A DNA stretch of 64,000 bases. Origin: Bog-756 sp963725275 (GTDB taxonomy: Bacteria > Actinomycetota > Acidimicrobiia > Acidimicrobiales > RAAP-2). Positions 26,574-36,518 of the stretch are shown one piece after another (within the stretch, counting starts at the first letter, position 1; every line of letters starts with the position of its first letter). The notes beneath the pieces were generated by a model, which saw only the letters and a list, made by a program, of their open reading frames with translations, had not been told where the DNA came from and did no database searches. Both the position numbers and the translations under genes were made by a program. The stretch covers positions 558,001 through 622,000 of the forward strand of contig CAVRXS010000007.1 in the NCBI GenBank assembly GCA_963725275.1. Reading direction: 5' to 3'.

Positions 26574-28308
26574 ATGGTCGAGCACCTCGCCCACGCGCCC
26601 GACGGAACGGGTCCCGGGGTCCATCCGGAGGACGGAGCGGCGGACAGCGCGGACCCGGCCGACCTCGCGATCGGCGCCTTCACCCAGGACGCACCCTGGA
26701 TCGTGGACCCCGAGGCCATGCCATGGCGGTTCGGCGCCAACGGCGAGCCCGGCATCGACACCCTCCGGGCGCATGCGGCGGCGCTTGCGCACGACCTGGT
26801 CCGGCCCCGGCACATGCCCTCGCTGCTCCGGGTCGCCACGGTCGGCCGGTATCTCGGTGGGGCGCTCCTCGCCTGGAGCAGCCGCGAACGGGGCACTCCG
26901 GCGTCGCGGGCCGGCCTCTCCCGCCGGCTGCGTCCGGCCTTCGAGCACCTGGGCCCGACCTACATCAAGCTCGGCCAGATCATCTCCTCGGGGGAAGGCC
27001 TCTTTCCGGAGGAGCTGGTCGAGGAGTTCCGGCTCCTCCGCGACCGGGTCCCCCCCGAGCCGTTCGCCGTGGTCCGGCGCACCATCGAGGAGGACCTCGG
27101 CCAACCGCTCGCAGCGGTGTTCACCTCCTTCGACCGGACCCCGATCGCGTCGGCCTCCATCGCCCAGGTCCACGCCGCCACCCTGCGGACCGGCGAGCGG
27201 GTGGTGGTCAAGGTGCAGCGGAGCCGGGTCGCCGATCTGGTCCGGCTGGACATCGCCGCCATGGCGTGGATCGCACCGCAGCTGGTCGGGCGCATCCCGG
27301 TGACCGCACTGACCAACCCGCCCGCCCTGGTCCAGCTCTTCGCCGAGACCATCGTCGAGGAGCTGGACTTCCGGCTCGAAGCGCAGAACATGCTCGACAT
27401 CGCGGCTGTCTTCACCAGCGGGCAGCGCTCGGTGGTGATCCCGCGGCCGCATCCCGAGCTGGTCACCCGGCGGGTGCTGGTGATGGAGCACCTCGCACGG
27501 CTACGCCTGGGGTGACGCCGATGGCATGCGCGCCGGCGGCATCGACACGGCTGCAGTGCTCCGCTCCACCCTCATCGCCTTCCTCGAGGGTGTGCTCATC
27601 TACGGCGTCTTCCACGGCGACCTGCACGGCGGCAACCTGCTGGTCCAGCCCGGGGGCACCGTGGCGCTGCTCGACTTCGGGATCACCGGTCGCCTCGACG
27701 AGCCGCGAACGCCAGGCCTTCCTCCGGCTCGAGATGGGGGCGACCACCAACGACGTGAGCCTCCAGGTCGAGGCGTTCCGCGATCTCGGGCGCCCTTCCG
27801 GCGGACGTGGACATCGACCGGGTCATCAGCGACCTCGGGCTCGACCGACCACCGGTCGACCCGACCACGCTGACCGCCGACGAGATGGTCGACCAGCTCC
27901 GCGAGGTGACCAAGGCGCTCCTCGGCTACGGCGCCCGGCTGCCCGAAGGAGCTCATGCTGTTCGTCAAGGACGTGCTCTTCCTCAACGGCGCCATCGCAT
28001 CGATGGCACCGGACATCGACCTCCTGGGCGAGATCATGGCCATCGCCACCTACTTCACCGAGCACTACGGCGAACGCATCGCCCGCGAGGTCGGCATCGA
28101 GGTCACAGCCGACACGCTCGACCTCGAGGGCTACCGGGCGGCCATGGGGTTCGCCGACAGCGATCCCTCCGAAACCATCACATTCCGCGATCTCCAGGAG
28201 CGCCGCGAGCTCATCCGCAAACGCCTCGAACACCGGGCCGACCAACAACGAACGCGCACGTCCACCATCCACGCGGTGTGGAGAGTCCTGCGGCGCACCG
28301 AGGTCTGA
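26574..28308 (+). CDS. ABC1/UbiB-type atypical kinase, four frame breaks
   Basis: Member of the ABC1/ADCK/UbiB family of atypical kinases linked to isoprenoid quinone synthesis. Landmarks: the KxGQ motif in YIKLGQIISS, PIASASIAQVHAA (Ala-rich loop), VVVKVQR with the invariant Lys, ETIVEELDFRLEAQNM, FHGDLHGGNLLV catalytic loop and LLDFGITGRL metal site. The frame is lost by one extra base at each of about 27489, 27713, 27796 and 27951, yet the protein sequence on either side continues perfectly. Corrected length is about 577 residues. With menC, menG and menF in the window, a role in menaquinone metabolism is plausible but unproven. Confidence 0.85.
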
Positions 28309-28328
28309 TCCCTGGGGCGCCCTCCGGG

Positions 28329-29126
28329 TCAGCCGGCGTCGAGCGCATGTCGCAGCCCCGAGACGAACGCGACGGCTCCGTCGGGCCCTTCCCCCTCGAG
28401 CAGTCTGCGCACGAGGGCCGAGCCGACGACCACGCCGTCTGCCACCTCGCAGACGGCTGGCTGCCTGCTCCGGCGTGGACACACCGATGCCGACGCAGAC
28501 CGGCAGGTCGGTCGCGGCCCGGACCCGGGTCGCCACCTCGCGCGCCGACTCGGCCAGGACGGCACGCTCGCCGGTCACCCCCATCCGTCCGACCCCGTAG
28601 ACGAACCCGCGGGAGCGATCGCAGATCGGCCCGATCCGATCGGGGGGCGTCGACGGCGCCACGAGGAGCACCGTGGCCACGCCCGCAGCGTCCGCTGCCA
28701 CTGCCCACGACCCGACCTCTTCGAGCGGGAGGTCGGGGATGATCGCTCCCGACACACCGGATTCGCGCATGAGGCCCGGCGATGCGCGCGTGTCCGGCCC
28801 GGTAGACGAGGTTGTAGTAGGTCATCACGACCAGCGGCACGCCGACGTCGAGCGCGGCTGAGGTCGGCCAGGATCCCGTCCGGCGTGGTGCCCCGTGCGA
28901 GGGCGAGCCGGGAGGCCTCCTGGATGACCGGTCCGTCGATCATCGGGTCCGAGAAGGGGATGCCGACCTCGATCGCGTCGGCCCCGGCGCCGGCGAGCGC
29001 CTCGAGGGTGAGCAGCCACTCGTCGTCCATCCCACCGGTGAGGTAGGGCACGAGGAGCTTGTGCCCGGCGTCGCGCCGCAACCGCAGCGCGGTCTCCAGC
29101 GCCCCGGTGACCGTCGGGGTGCTCAT
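28329..29126 (-). CDS. trpA: Tryptophan synthase alpha chain, three frame breaks
   Basis: TrpA releases indole from indole-3-glycerol phosphate. ATG at 29126 (MSTPTVTGALETALR). The catalytic Glu is in DAIEVGIPFSDPMIDGPVIQ and the Asp in GAIIPDLPLEE. The phosphate loop parts VCVGIGVSTPEQ and VVVGSALV are present near the C-terminus. One extra base at each of about 28857, 28784 and 28469 breaks the frame. Corrected length about 265 residues, normal. It overlaps or follows trpB directly. Confidence 0.88.
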
Positions 29127-30318
29127 GGGCGGGCCGCGCAGGATGTCGCGGACCTGGGCCACGTCCTTGTCGCCGCGGCCGGAGAGGGTCACCAGGACGG
29201 TCGATGCCGGGGGTGAGCTCGCCCGCGACCGCGGCGGCCGACACCCAGGCGATGGCGTGTGCCGACTCGAGCGCGGGCAGGATTCCCTCGGTCCGCGCCA
29301 GCAGCTGGAAGGCCTCGAGCACCTCCGCGTCGTCGGCCGACACGTACCGGGCCCGGCCGACCGTCGGCCAGATGGGCGTGCTCCGGCCCGATGCCGGGGT
29401 AGTCGAGCCCGGCAGAGATCGAGGTCGCCTCCAGGATCTGTCCCGCTTCGTCCTGGATGAGCGCGCTGCGCATCCCGTGGAGGACCCCGGGGATGCCGCT
29501 GCGTGAGCGCGGCCCCGCCCGCCGCCTCGACGCCCACGAGGGCGGCCCCGGTCGTGTCGGCGAATCCGGCGAAGGTGCCGGCCGCGTTGGAGCCGCCGCC
29601 GACACAGGCCACCACCACGTCGGGATCGGCACCGTCGAGCATCTCCCTGCACTGGCCCTGGGCCTCGTCACCGATGACCCGCTGGAACTCGCGCACCATC
29701 CAGGGGTAGGGATGCGGGCCCATCACCGACCCGATGCAGTAGTGGGTGTCCTCGACCGTCGGCCACCCAGTCCCGCAGCGCCTCGTTGACGGCGTCCTTC
29801 AGGGTGCGGCTGCCGCTGGTCACCGGGCGCACCTCGGCTCCGAGCAGCTCCATCCGGAAGACGTTGAGCTCCTGGCGCCGGGTGTCGACCTCGCCCATGT
29901 AGACGACGCACTCCAGCCCGAGGAGCGCGGCCGCGGTCGCGGTCGCCACGCCGTGCTGTCCGGCCCCGGTCTCGGCGATGAGCCGTGTCTTGCCCATCCT
30001 CCGGGCGAGCAGGCGCCTGACCGATCACGTTGTTGATCTTGTGCGAGCCGGTGTGGGCGAGGTCCTCGCGCTTGAGCAGGACCCGGACTCCGAGCTCGCT
30101 CCGAGAGCCGCGCGCACTCGGTGACCGGGGTCGGCCGGCCCCCGTAGCGGCGCAGGATGCGGTCGAGCTCCGTGCGGAACGCCGGGTCGGCCCAGGCCTC
30201 GCGGAAGGCGGATTCGAGCTCGATGCAGGCGGGCATGAGGGACTCGGGCACGATAGCGGCCGCCGAAGTCCCCGAACCGCCCGGACGGGCCGGGGTCGCC
30301 CATGATGTCGCAGGTCAT
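29123..30318 (-). CDS. trpB: Tryptophan synthase beta chain, about seven frame breaks
   Basis: PLP enzyme condensing indole with serine. ATG at 30318 overlaps the trpF stop by 4 nt. Segments recovered in order: GRFGDFGGRY, RRYGGRPTPVTECARL, LLKREDLAHTGSHKINNVIG with the PLP Lys, GAGQHGVATATA, YMGEVDTRRQELNVFRM, GPHPYPWMVREFQ, CVGGGSNAAG, LDYPGIGPEHA and VLVTLSGRGDKDV. One extra base is inferred near 30256, 30105, 30014, 29760, 29502, 29384 and 29207. As printed there is no stop between trpB and trpA; removing one more base near 29128 gives a TGA overlapping the trpA ATG, the usual coupling. Confidence 0.88.
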
Positions 30319-31058
30319 TCGTCCTGCCAGTCGAAGAGACCGGCCGTGCCGTCCCCGGAGACACCGCCGGCCGAGTCGTCGGCCAGGGCACCGGCGGTCG
30401 AGCGCTGCTCCGTGAACACCCTGCCGGCTGCGTCGTGGGCGGCGCCGATGAACGCCCGCAGCTTGCCCGGGTCCTTCACGCCCGGCGCCGACTCCACCCC
30501 GCTCGAGACGTCCACGCCCCACGGATGCAGGTGCTCGATCGCCCCGCCGACGTTGTCGGGGCGGAGACCGCCCGACACCATGAGCCGGGTCGGATCGACG
30601 ACCCCTTCCGCCAGGCGCCAGTCGAAGAGCTCGCCGCTTCCGGGGTTGGCCCCGTCGATGAGGAGGGTCTGGGCGCCGTACCCGCTGAAGCGCTCGATGT
30701 TGCGGTGGCCGGCGGGGAAGGCCTTGATCGTCCAGTTGGTCCGGGCGGCGACCCACTGGGTGTCCGCGGCCGACTCGACCCCGTGGAGCTGCACGGCGCG
30801 CAGCCCGATCTGGTTTGCGATGTCGATGACCCTGCGCGGTGCCTCGTCGCGAAAGACCCCGACGGTCACCGTCTCGTGGGGCAGGCGCTTCACGATGTCG
30901 GCCACCGCGGTCGGGGCCATCTGCCGCGGCGACGGCGCGAAGACGAATCCGACCGCAGACGCCCCCATCCCGACCGCCAGCAGGGCGTCGGCCTCGGAGG
31001 TGATCCCGCAGATCTTGACGAAGATGCCGGGGCCCTCGTCGGGCTCGGAGTGGGTCAC
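30315..31058 (-). CDS. trpF: Phosphoribosylanthranilate isomerase
   Basis: TIM-barrel isomerase of tryptophan synthesis. It begins GTG ACC CAC..., then FVKICGITSEADALL with the catalytic Cys, VGVFRDEAP, AVQLHGVESAAD, LLIDGANPGSGELFDW and MVSGGLRPDNVGGAIE, ending GVDVSSGVESAPGVKD. The GTG overlaps the trpC stop (GTGA) once the trpC frame is corrected; as printed trpC and trpF appear as one open frame. A C-terminal extension of about 45 residues follows the barrel. Confidence 0.9.
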   Translation of the reverse strand: MTHSEPDEGPGIFVKICGITSEADALLAVGMGASAVGFVFAPSPRQMAPTAVADIVKRLPHETVTVGVFRDEAPRRVIDIANQIGLRAVQLHGVESAADTQWVAARTNWTIKAFPAGHRNIERFSGYGAQTLLIDGANPGSGELFDWRLAEGVVDPTRLMVSGGLRPDNVGGAIEHLHPWGVDVSSGVESAPGVKDPGKLRAFIGAAHDAAGRVFTEQRSTAGALADDSAGGVSGDGTAGLFDWQDE

Positions 31059-31876
31059 CGGATGGCTCCGAGCAGGCTGCTCACCGCGGCCTCGCGGTCG
31101 GGCGACGCGAACCAGGGTCTCCCCCACCAGCACCGCGTCGAATCCGGCGTCTGCGAGGCGCCGGACGTCTGCCGCGTCCCGGATGCCCGATTCGGCGACC
31201 GAGACGATCCGCTCGGGCAGACGCGAGGCCAACCGAAGGGCGCGTTCGTGATCGACCTCGAAGGTGCGGAGATCGCGCTGGTTGACCCCGATCAGGTCGG
31301 CACCGGCCGCCAGCGCCCGGTCGAGCTCTGCGTCGTCGTGGACCTCCACGAGCGGGTCCAACCTGAGCGACCGGGCCAGCGCGAGCAGCGACGCCAGCTC
31401 CTCGTCGTCGAGCGCAGCGACGATGAGCAGCACCGCGTCCGCCCCCATCGCCCGGGCGTCGCAGACGTCGAGGGCGTCGACGGTGAAGTCCTTCCGCAGC
31501 ACTGGCAGCCCGCAGGCTGACCGCGCCGCGGACAGATCGGCTGGGCTGCCGCCGAAGAACTCCTCGTCGGTGAGCACCGAGAGACAGGCCGCCCCGCCGG
31601 CCTCGTAGTCGGCGGCGACGAGCGCAGGGTCCAGATCGGGCGCGAGGTCCCCCCTCGACGGGGAGCGGCGCTTGATCTCGGAGATCATCCCGATCCCCCG
31701 ATGCTCCGCCGCGGTGCGGAGTGCGGCCGCAAACGGACGCGCGCCCTCCGCAGCGGGACCGTCCCCGAGCACGGTGGTCGCGGCCATGGCCGAGGCGATT
31801 GCGGCACCGCGCGCACGTGGTCGGCCTCGGCGGCCGCGCGATGGGCCGCGATGATCGTGTCGAGGTAGGCCGGCAT
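31055..31876 (-). CDS. trpC: Indole-3-glycerol phosphate synthase, two frame breaks
   Basis: IGPS of tryptophan synthesis. Starts MPAYLDTIIAAHRAAAEADH at the ATG at 31876. The substrate loop Lys is in GMISEIKRRSPSRGDLAP, then GAACLSVLTDEEFFGG, LPVLRKDFTVDALDV with the catalytic Lys, LLIVAAL, LVEVHDDAELD with Glu, IGVNQRDLRTFEV and SVAESGI. A missing base (or two extra) near 31814 and an extra base near 31107 break the frame; the second one hides the true stop at 31055. Head of the trpC-F-B-A operon, divergent from the two-component genes at 31955. Confidence 0.9.
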
Positions 31877-31954
31877 GACCTCCGAAGCCTACCGGGGCTC
31901 ACACTTCCCTAACGGTGCGAGCTGGCCGGGTCGCAGCAGTGGCAGGCTGGTCCG

Positions 31955-32653
31955 ATGACCAAGACCGAGGAGTGCGTGGTGGTGATCGAGGACGACCACC
32001 ACATCTCGGACCTCGTCGCCATGTACCTCCGACGCGACGGCTTCCGGGTCCTCCAGGCCGGAGACGCCGAGACCGGGCTCGGCCTCATCGACCGGGAGCG
32101 CCCCAAACTGGTCGTCGTCGACATCGGCCTGCCCGGTGACCTCGACGGTCTCGACGTCTGCCGAAGGCTGCGCAGTGCTGGGGGATCCGCAGCGGCGGTC
32201 CCGGTCCCAGTGCTCATCCTCAGTGCACGCGACGACGAGGTCGACCGGGTCCTCGGTCTCGAGCTCGGCGCCGACGACTACGTGACCAAGCCCTTCTCGG
32301 CCCGTGAGCTCGTTGCCCGGGTCCACGCCATCCTGCGCCGGACGGACGCCCCGCAGTCGGCGTCGCCGACCGTGATCGAGATCGGGGACATCGAGGTCGA
32401 TGCCGGGCGCCGCGAGGTGCGGGTCACCGGTACCCCGGTCCCGCTCGCCACCCGCGAGTTCGACCTCCTGGCCTATCTCGCCGACAATCTGGGCCTCGTC
32501 CTCTCGCGCCGCCAGCTGCTCGCCGGCGTCTGGGGGGAGGACTGGTACGGCGACGAACGGACGGTCGACGTGCACGTGCGCCAACTCCGCAAGAAGCTCG
32601 GCGACGACCTCCCGCTGGCCACCGTCTGGGGCGTCGGCTACCGACTCGGATGA
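31955..32653 (+). CDS. OmpR-family response regulator
   Basis: Receiver domain (residues 1 to about 125) with acidic pair in VVVIEDDHHISDL, phosphoacceptor Asp in LVVVDIGLPGDLDGLD, Ser/Thr in LILSARDDEVDR and Lys in DYVTKPFSARELV. The C-terminal winged helix has LATREFDLLAYLADNLG and DERTVDVHVRQLRKKLGDD with the final VWGVGYRLG. 232 residues. Its TGA overlaps the histidine kinase ATG by 4 nt. Signal unknown. Confidence 0.93.
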   Translation: MTKTEECVVVIEDDHHISDLVAMYLRRDGFRVLQAGDAETGLGLIDRERPKLVVVDIGLPGDLDGLDVCRRLRSAGGSAAAVPVPVLILSARDDEVDRVLGLELGADDYVTKPFSARELVARVHAILRRTDAPQSASPTVIEIGDIEVDAGRREVRVTGTPVPLATREFDLLAYLADNLGLVLSRRQLLAGVWGEDWYGDERTVDVHVRQLRKKLGDDLPLATVWGVGYRLG

Positions 32654-34223
32654 GACGCCGACTCACCATCGCCATCCTGGCTCTGGTGGTTGCGACCCTG
32701 GTCGCAACCAGTGTGGTGAGTTCGGTCCTCATCCGGAACTCGGCCGTGTCGATCACCCAACGCGAGCTGGTCGGCCAGGGAAGCGCCATCTCGAGGACCC
32801 TGACCGACCGGAGCACGCTGACCGCGGCCGCCTTCCACCGGGAGATCGCCCTCATCCGCAAGGCCGGGGACTTCCAGACGGTCCAGGTGGTCCTCTTGCA
32901 CAGTCACGGAACGGTGACCGGACGCCACCTGCCGGACGACCTCACGGTCGGGGACCTCGACGTCCCCGCCCTGCTCGCCGGGCAGCAGACCAGCGGGCAC
33001 ACGACGTCGCTCCTCGTCTACACCGCGGTCCCCACGCCGCTCTCGGGGGTCACCGGGTACGTGCCGGTCGTGGTCATCACCCGCCAGGCCCACGACCCGG
33101 CCGACGGATTCAAGTACTTCTTCCTGGTCGGGGTCATCGGCCTGCTGGTCGCCGCCCTGGTGGCCGCCCTGCTCGCCCGCCGATTCACCCGCCCACTCGT
33201 GGACGCGGTGTCCGCGACCCGGCGCATCGCCTCGGGTGACCTCGACGCCACTGTGGACGTTCGGCGCCGCGAGGATCCCGAGTTCGCCCAGCTCGCCGCA
33301 TCGATCAACGTGATGGGGGCCAACCTGGCGCGGGCCCGTGACCAGGAGCGCCAGTTCCTCCTCTCGGTCTCCCACGAGCTCCGGACCCCGCTCACCTCGA
33401 TCCGCGGCTACGCGGATGCGGTCATCGACGGAGCGACCGACGATCCGGCGGCGGCGGCCTCGGTCATCAGCTCCGAAGCCCGGCGGCTCGAGCGACTCGT
33501 GCAGGACCTCCTCGACCTGGCCCGGTTGGACTCCGACCGCTTCTCGCTGGACCTCCGTCCTGTCGACGCCGCATTCGTGGTGCGCCAGGTGGTCGACGGG
33601 TTCCGCCCGCACGCCCAGGAGCTCGGCCTCGACCTGCAGCTCGCTCCCGGATCGGAGGGCCCCCTGTGGGTGCAGGCCGATGCCGACCGCCTGGGCCAGA
33701 TCGTGGCCAACCTGGTCGAGAACGCCGCCTCCTTCGCGCGGAGCCGGATCCTGGTCGGCATCGTCGGCGACCCCATGGCCACCCTGGCGGACCCGGAGCC
33801 ACCCCGACCGTCTGGGTGCGGGACGACGGTCCGGGGATCCCCTCCGACCAGCTGGACCAGGTCTTCCGACGGCACTTCAGCTCCGACCGGGTCCGGGGTC
33901 GGAGGCAGGGGTCCGGCCTCGGGCTGGCCATCGTCGCCGAGCTGGCCACTGCGATGGGCGCCCGCGTCCACGTCGAGTCCCCGGTCGGCCGCGACCCGGG
34001 GACCCGGATGCTCGTGGCGCTCCGCCCGGCCGTCCCTCCGGCCACCCCCCCCACCCCTCGGGGAGGACCGTCGGCAGGCCCTTCGTCCAGCGACCCCCAC
34101 CCCCGCCCCCTTCCCTCACCCGTTCCGATCGCGCTCCCGTCGGCGGTGCCCGACGCGCTCCCGGACCCGGGGACGGCCGCGACCCCGGCTGCTCCCCCGA
34201 CGCCGGCATCCCCGGCGGGCTAA
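32650..34223 (+). CDS. Membrane sensor histidine kinase, one frame break
   Basis: Partner of the preceding regulator. Two membrane segments (about residues 5-25 and 158-180) flank an extracytoplasmic sensor domain of about 130 residues; a HAMP linker (RRFTRPLVDAVSATRRIASGDL) follows. H-box His is in FLLSVSHELRTPLTSIRGY, N-box in VANLVENAASFAR, G boxes in VWVRDDGPGIPSDQLDQVF and GSGLGLAIV. A missing base near 33799 (GAGGCC read as GAGCC) breaks the frame between the N and G1 boxes. The protein ends in a Pro/Ser/Ala-rich tail of about 60 residues, unusual for this family. No stop for the tail until 34223. Confidence 0.88.
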
Positions 34224-34273
34224 GAAGTCCTCCCGGAGAGCGGATCCGAGCGGGTCCGGAGGAGGAACGCTGC

Positions 34274-35074
34274 ATGGGGAGGCTCGCCGTCGTGACCGGT
34301 GCCTCAGCCGGCATCGGTCGAGCCGTTGCCGACCGCCTCGACGGCGATGGCTGGTCGGTGGTCGGTGTCAGCCGTCGAGGCACCTCGCCGGGCACCTGGC
34401 AGTCCCGGGTCATGGACGTGGACGACGACTCCTCGGTGGCGGACGGGATGGCCTCGATCATCGCCGAGCACGGCCGCATCGACGCGCTCGTTGCCTGTGC
34501 GGGCTGGGGACTCGCCGGGCCGGTCGAGTGCACCCCGATGGCCGAGGCCAAGCTGCAGCTCGAGACCAACTTCTGGGGGGCCGTTCGCGCGGTGCAGGCA
34601 ACCCTGCCGTCCATGCGGGCACAGGGGTCGGGCCGGGTCGTCCTCATCAGCTCCATCGGTGGGATCCTCGGCATCCCGTTCCAGGCGTTCTACAGCGCGA
34701 GCAAGTTCGCCCTCGAGGGTTTCGGTGAGGCCCTCTCATACGAGGTCGCACCCTTCGGTGTCCACGTCACGCTCGTCGAGCCGGGGAACGTCCGTACCGA
34801 GTTCACGGAGAGCCGGCGACAGGTCGCCGCGCCAGAGGGTGCCGACCCCTACAGCGCGGCATCGGCCCGTGCCGTGGAGAAGATGGCCGAGGACGAAGCG
34901 GCGGGGGTCCCTGCGGCCGATGTCGCGGCCGCAGTGCACCGCGTGCTCGTCGCGTCCCGGCCGCCCCGACGGGTCTCGGTCGGGAAGCTCGGTGAGCGGG
35001 TCGGGATCGTGGGCAAGCGCCTCCTGCCCTACCGGGTCTTCGAAGCAGCCGCCAAGGGAAGCCTCGGGGTCTGA
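34274..35074 (+). CDS. Short-chain dehydrogenase/reductase
   Basis: Classical SDR of 266 residues. Cofactor motif TGASAGIGRAVAD at the N-terminus, NNAG-equivalent ACAGWG, catalytic Ser in LISSIGGI and YSASK. The C-terminus contains a hydrophobic/basic region (PYRVFEAAAKGSLGV) common in SDRs acting on lipids or retinoid-like substrates. GGAGGA precedes the ATG. It follows the kinase gene by 50 bp. Substrate unknown. Confidence 0.85.
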   Translation: MGRLAVVTGASAGIGRAVADRLDGDGWSVVGVSRRGTSPGTWQSRVMDVDDDSSVADGMASIIAEHGRIDALVACAGWGLAGPVECTPMAEAKLQLETNFWGAVRAVQATLPSMRAQGSGRVVLISSIGGILGIPFQAFYSASKFALEGFGEALSYEVAPFGVHVTLVEPGNVRTEFTESRRQVAAPEGADPYSAASARAVEKMAEDEAAGVPAADVAAAVHRVLVASRPPRRVSVGKLGERVGIVGKRLLPYRVFEAAAKGSLGV

Positions 35075-35188
35075 GGGAGGCGGTCCGCCCCTGCGATGAA
35101 CCCTCGACCAGTCCCTTACGCTTCAGCTGAGGGTGAGAGATCTCTGACGTAGAGGTTGAGGGTCAGAGTCGGAGGCCGGACACGCTGA

Positions 35189-36373
35189 TCAGAGGGCGAC
35201 GCCCTTCCAGTAGGAGTCGTCGAGGATCCCTCGCAGCGTTGCCCGGTGGATGATGAGGTCGTCGATGTCCTCGGGCCGTTCGGCCTCCCCGAAGAAGATC
35301 GACCGCTCGGTGACCCGCCGCATGATCACCCCGTGCCGGATGGCGGCGAAGGCGATGGGCCAGCGCAGGTCCCCCGGCGTGGTGGCCGAGGCCGCGGCGT
35401 ACGACTCGCGGACGTCCCGCGGGCGGAACATGTCGGGCAGTCCCGGCGCCCCGAGGTCGACGGCCAGGTCCTGGAAGAAGAGGTGGAGATAGCACATCCA
35501 CCCGAGGTCGACCTCCGGTGGGGCGACCGCGGCCATCTCCCAGTCGAAGACGGCCACCACCTGGTTGTCCCGGAACATCATGTTGCCGATCCGGCCGTCC
35601 CCCCAGGACAGGGCGTCGGGCCCGACGTCGGTCGGCAGGTTGTCCGCGAGCCACGCGAAGCACTCGTCGAGCAGCGCAGAGCGAGCGTCCCCGACCACCC
35701 AGTCGTGGTAGGCGATCCAGTGGTTGAGGCAGCGCTCGAGCGAGGTCTCCCCCGGCTCGCGGAGCTCGAGGAAGGAGAGGTCGTGCGCAGCCGGCGTCAC
35801 CGAGTGGATCCCGGCCAACGCCCGGACCGCGGACTCCTGGATGGCACGCCGGTCCGCATCGGAGCCGTCGAAGACCCAGTTGTCGCCGAAGGTGTACGGC
35901 AGGACGTCCGGTGGGACCAGGCCGTCGATCCGCGCCATCACGAAGAACGGGCCCCCGAGCACCGACGGGTCCGGCTCGTACCAGAAGGTCTCGGGCACCG
36001 GCACCGCGGTGTGCCCGGCCACCAGCCGCATCACCCGGAACTGCATCTCGAGGTCGTAGGTGGTGAAGACCGGGTACGCGGTGGCCGGCGGCTCGATGCG
36101 GGCCACCAGGCGGTGGTCGACAGGGTTCCCTCCCTCGTCCCAGCGGGCGGTGAACAGCAGGGTCTCCGAGGACATCCCGTTGCTCTCGGGACTCGTGACC
36201 TCGGTGATCGTCGGGGCGCTCCCGGCCGGCAGGGTCCGCTCGAGCCATCCCGCGAGCTGCGTGGCCATCTCGGCCGGGTCCCGGGTCGAGGTGGTGATGT
36301 GCTCCGCCTCCATCCCGACCCGCCCGTCGGGCGGCGATGCCGGGGCCTCCCCCGAAGGCACGTCGGTCGTCAT
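35189..36373 (-). CDS. APH-family phosphotransferase
   Basis: 394 residues from the ATG at 36373. Kinase-like fold of the ACAD10/aminoglycoside phosphotransferase type: nucleotide site region DHRLVARIEP, FFVMARIDGLVP hinge, catalytic loop ALSWGDGRIGNMMF and metal site VAVFDWEMAAVAPPEVDLGW. In actinobacteria such proteins often sit near fatty-acid or sterol genes; here the upstream neighbour on the same strand is the YgfZ-like gene (145 bp). Substrate not inferable. The frame is open further upstream but those residues are the antisense of the YgfZ gene's end. Confidence 0.82.
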   Translation of the reverse strand: MTTDVPSGEAPASPPDGRVGMEAEHITTSTRDPAEMATQLAGWLERTLPAGSAPTITEVTSPESNGMSSETLLFTARWDEGGNPVDHRLVARIEPPATAYPVFTTYDLEMQFRVMRLVAGHTAVPVPETFWYEPDPSVLGGPFFVMARIDGLVPPDVLPYTFGDNWVFDGSDADRRAIQESAVRALAGIHSVTPAAHDLSFLELREPGETSLERCLNHWIAYHDWVVGDARSALLDECFAWLADNLPTDVGPDALSWGDGRIGNMMFRDNQVVAVFDWEMAAVAPPEVDLGWMCYLHLFFQDLAVDLGAPGLPDMFRPRDVRESYAAASATTPGDLRWPIAFAAIRHGVIMRRVTERSIFFGEAERPEDIDDLIIHRATLRGILDDSYWKGVAL

Positions 36374-36518
36374 GTGCGCTCCCCCACTCTCGGCACCCGC
36401 CCCGGTCGGACCGTCGGGCTGTCCGGCGGGCAGTGGCGGGTGGCCGGCGCAAAGTATCGCGCCGCGCACAGGGGTCGGCCGCCACGCCGGTGACGGAGCC
36501 GGCCGACCTCGGCCGGGA

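Noticed and set aside
30315..31787. TrpC-TrpF bifunctional fusion
   Set aside because: The join reads through Arg/Pro-rich nonsense; removing one base near 31107 restores a normal TrpC end and a GTGA overlap with trpF.
35130..35160. GAGAGATCTC palindrome as an operator
   Set aside because: Short, single copy and not positioned at a promoter of either convergent gene.
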